A DNA stretch of 34,243 nucleotides, taken from assembly GCF_005869855.1 (NCBI RefSeq), contig NZ_SZNH01000011.1:165462-199704 (forward strand), written 5' to 3'. The notes beneath the pieces were generated by a model. It was not told where the DNA came from. It made no database searches and saw only the letters and a list, made by a program, of their open reading frames with translations. The translations under genes were made by a program, and so were the position numbers. Source of the DNA: Nostoc sp. PA-18-2419 (GTDB lineage Bacteria > Cyanobacteriota > Cyanobacteriia > Cyanobacteriales > Nostocaceae). Of the stretch, positions 32,892 to 34,243 are shown piece by piece (position 1 is the stretch's first letter; every line of letters starts with the position of its first letter).

Positions 32892-34243
32892 ATGCACACA
32901 ATTACTCCAAAGTCAACAAAAAGAGCTTGGGCAGGTGCGATCGCCGAACCAGCAACAGAATTTCCTCTTACGCAACTGCCAATTCTTTCTGGCAAAATCC
33001 CGGATGGCTTGCGTGGTAAGCTTTATCGCAATGGCCCCGCACGGCTAGAACGCGGTGGCATTCACATGGGACACTGGTTTGATGGAGATGGAGCAATTCT
33101 TGCTGTAAATTTTACCGATGCAGGAGCCACTGGAGTTTATCGCTACGTGCAAACCTCTGGCTATCAAGAAGAAGCCGCAGCAGGTACACTACTCTACGGC
33201 AATTATGGCATGACTGCACCAGGGCCAATTTGGAATCAATGGCAAAAGCCCATCAAGAATGCTGCCAACACTTCGGTGCTAGCACTTGCAGATAAACTTT
33301 TGGCACTGTGGGAAGGTGGTAAACCCCACGCCCTCGATTTAGAAACTTTAGAAACTTGGGGCGAAGATGATTTAGGGGGGTTAACTAAAGGATTAAACTA
33401 TTCCGCGCATTGTAAGCGTGATGAGCAAACAGGAGAGATTTTTAACTTTGGCATCAGCCCTGCACTAAATGCAACGCTTAATATTTACAAAAGCGATTCC
33501 ACGGGTCGGATTATCCAACAAGCCGCATACCAGCTAGATGGTGTACCATTGGTGCATGATTTTGTTTTAGCAGGACAGTATATTGTATTTTTCCTTCCGC
33601 CAGTGCAGTTGAATGTCTTACCCGTGCTAATAGGGACAAACAACTATAGTGATTCGCTAGAGTGGCAACCTAAATTAGGAACTCAGATTTTAGTTATTGA
33701 TCGAGAAACCCTATCTGTAGTCAGTCGTGGAGAAACCGAACCTTGGTTCCAATGGCATTTTGCTAACGGTTATGTAGATGCTAGCGGCTCAGTGATTGTG
33801 GATATCGCTCGTTATGAAGATTTTCAAACTAATCAATATCTCAAGAAAGTAGCTACAGGTGAGACTCACACCCCAGCTAAAAGCACACTAACGCGAGTTC
33901 ATCTGCATCCCCAAACTGGCAAAGTTACGTCAATTCAACAACTATTAAACGGACATTGTGAATTTCCGAATGTACCACAGCAAAACGTGGGGCAAGATTC
34001 TCGGTATACATATATGTCAACATTCCGTTCAGGAACGGATATTAGCCAAGAAATAGTAAATGCGATCGCTCGTTTTGATCACAAGACTGAAAACCTCACT
34101 GAAGCAGACTTAGGAGAAAATCGCTATCCTTCCGAACCCATACACGCTCAAGATAGCCAAAACCCTCAACAAGGTTGGGTGCTAACTGTTGTCTACGATG
34201 GTAATTCTCATAGTAGTGAAGTTTGGGTATTTGATAGCGATCG
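32892..34243 (+). CDS. Carotenoid cleavage oxygenase (RPE65/CCD family), 3'-truncated
   Basis: The frame runs open from ATG 32892 to the window end (450 codons, about 90% or more of a typical 470-490-residue enzyme). It has the family's N-terminal IPDGLRGKLYRNGPAR, HWFDGDGAI and later landmarks. Three of the four iron-binding His are visible: SAHCKRDEQTG, VPLVHDFVL and EPWFQWHFANGY; the fourth would lie beyond the edge. The seven-bladed propeller enzymes cleave carotenoids or apocarotenoids with O2 at a non-heme iron. Substrate cannot be fixed from this partial sequence. No upstream start is possible because an in-frame stop lies at 32883. The Shine-Dalgarno sequence is weak. Confidence 0.93.
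   Translation, partial: MHTITPKSTKRAWAGAIAEPATEFPLTQLPILSGKIPDGLRGKLYRNGPARLERGGIHMGHWFDGDGAILAVNFTDAGATGVYRYVQTSGYQEEAAAGTLLYGNYGMTAPGPIWNQWQKPIKNAANTSVLALADKLLALWEGGKPHALDLETLETWGEDDLGGLTKGLNYSAHCKRDEQTGEIFNFGISPALNATLNIYKSDSTGRIIQQAAYQLDGVPLVHDFVLAGQYIVFFLPPVQLNVLPVLIGTNNYSDSLEWQPKLGTQILVIDRETLSVVSRGETEPWFQWHFANGYVDASGSVIVDIARYEDFQTNQYLKKVATGETHTPAKSTLTRVHLHPQTGKVTSIQQLLNGHCEFPNVPQQNVGQDSRYTYMSTFRSGTDISQEIVNAIARFDHKTENLTEADLGENRYPSEPIHAQDSQNPQQGWVLTVVYDGNSHSSEVWVFDSD

Overview
The window reads as chromosomal DNA of a phycobilisome-containing cyanobacterium, most likely a filamentous Nostocales-type genome. The reasons are abundant HIP1 octamers (GCGATCGC), a CpcT-type phycobilin lyase, a glycine-rich RRM protein placed upstream of rpsU, a WD40 STAND ATPase, a carotenoid oxygenase, and many short hairpin repeats of cyanobacterial style. 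Genus assignment is inference.

Layout. 1-1146 is the 3' part of a subtilisin-like protease. 1207-3447 (minus) holds a double ArsA-type ATPase and a small coiled-coil protein. 3696-6785 is an nSTAND ATPase with 13 WD40 repeats, the last ones being recent 126-bp tandem duplications. 7221-14404 is the most striking region: a compact integrated element of about 7.1 kb. It is bounded on the left by a 3' fragment of tRNA-Cys and on the right by the intact tRNA-Cys(GCA). It carries, in order, a tyrosine integrase next to attL, a PD-(D/E)XK-like nuclease, a zinc/HTH protein and a ribbon-helix-helix (RHH) regulator on the minus strand, a divergent control region, a coiled-coil protein, two small RHH proteins, a VapE-type helicase, a dense cluster of iterons with a perfect 27-bp inverted repeat (candidate replication origin), and a small minus-strand gene. 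No capsid, tail, portal or large terminase gene is present. This is the architecture of a phage satellite or small replicating integrative element.

14653-22158 is mostly core genome: cpcT, a secreted TPR protein, a frameshifted DUF3598-like gene, an aldo/keto reductase, rpsU and an RNA-binding protein, and ilvA. 22264-23557 (minus) is a two-gene unit encoding a zinc-ribbon protein and a double winged-helix protein of unknown function. 23558-25195 is decayed DNA that includes a recognisable relic of a small heat-shock protein start joined to a broken DnaK C-terminus. 25196-28077 is a TonB/ExbB/ExbD energy-transduction set, with tonB divergent from exbBD. 28258-31792 holds a lipocalin-like protein, a stand-alone type II thioesterase and a NACHT NTPase with a low-complexity repeat near its C-terminus. 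31793-32266 is repeat DNA (a MITE-like hairpin and a 42-bp minisatellite). The window ends with a Vitreoscilla-type globin and the 5' part of a carotenoid oxygenase.

How the parts relate. The integrase, its promoter, the arm-type repeats at both ends and the duplicated tRNA end form one self-consistent recombination module. The RHH genes, VapE and the iterons look like a replication and control module. The two STAND-type ATPases (WD40 and NACHT) are candidate conflict or defence genes; the WD40 gene lies beside the insertion site. All assignments come from reading the sequence; no database searches were run.
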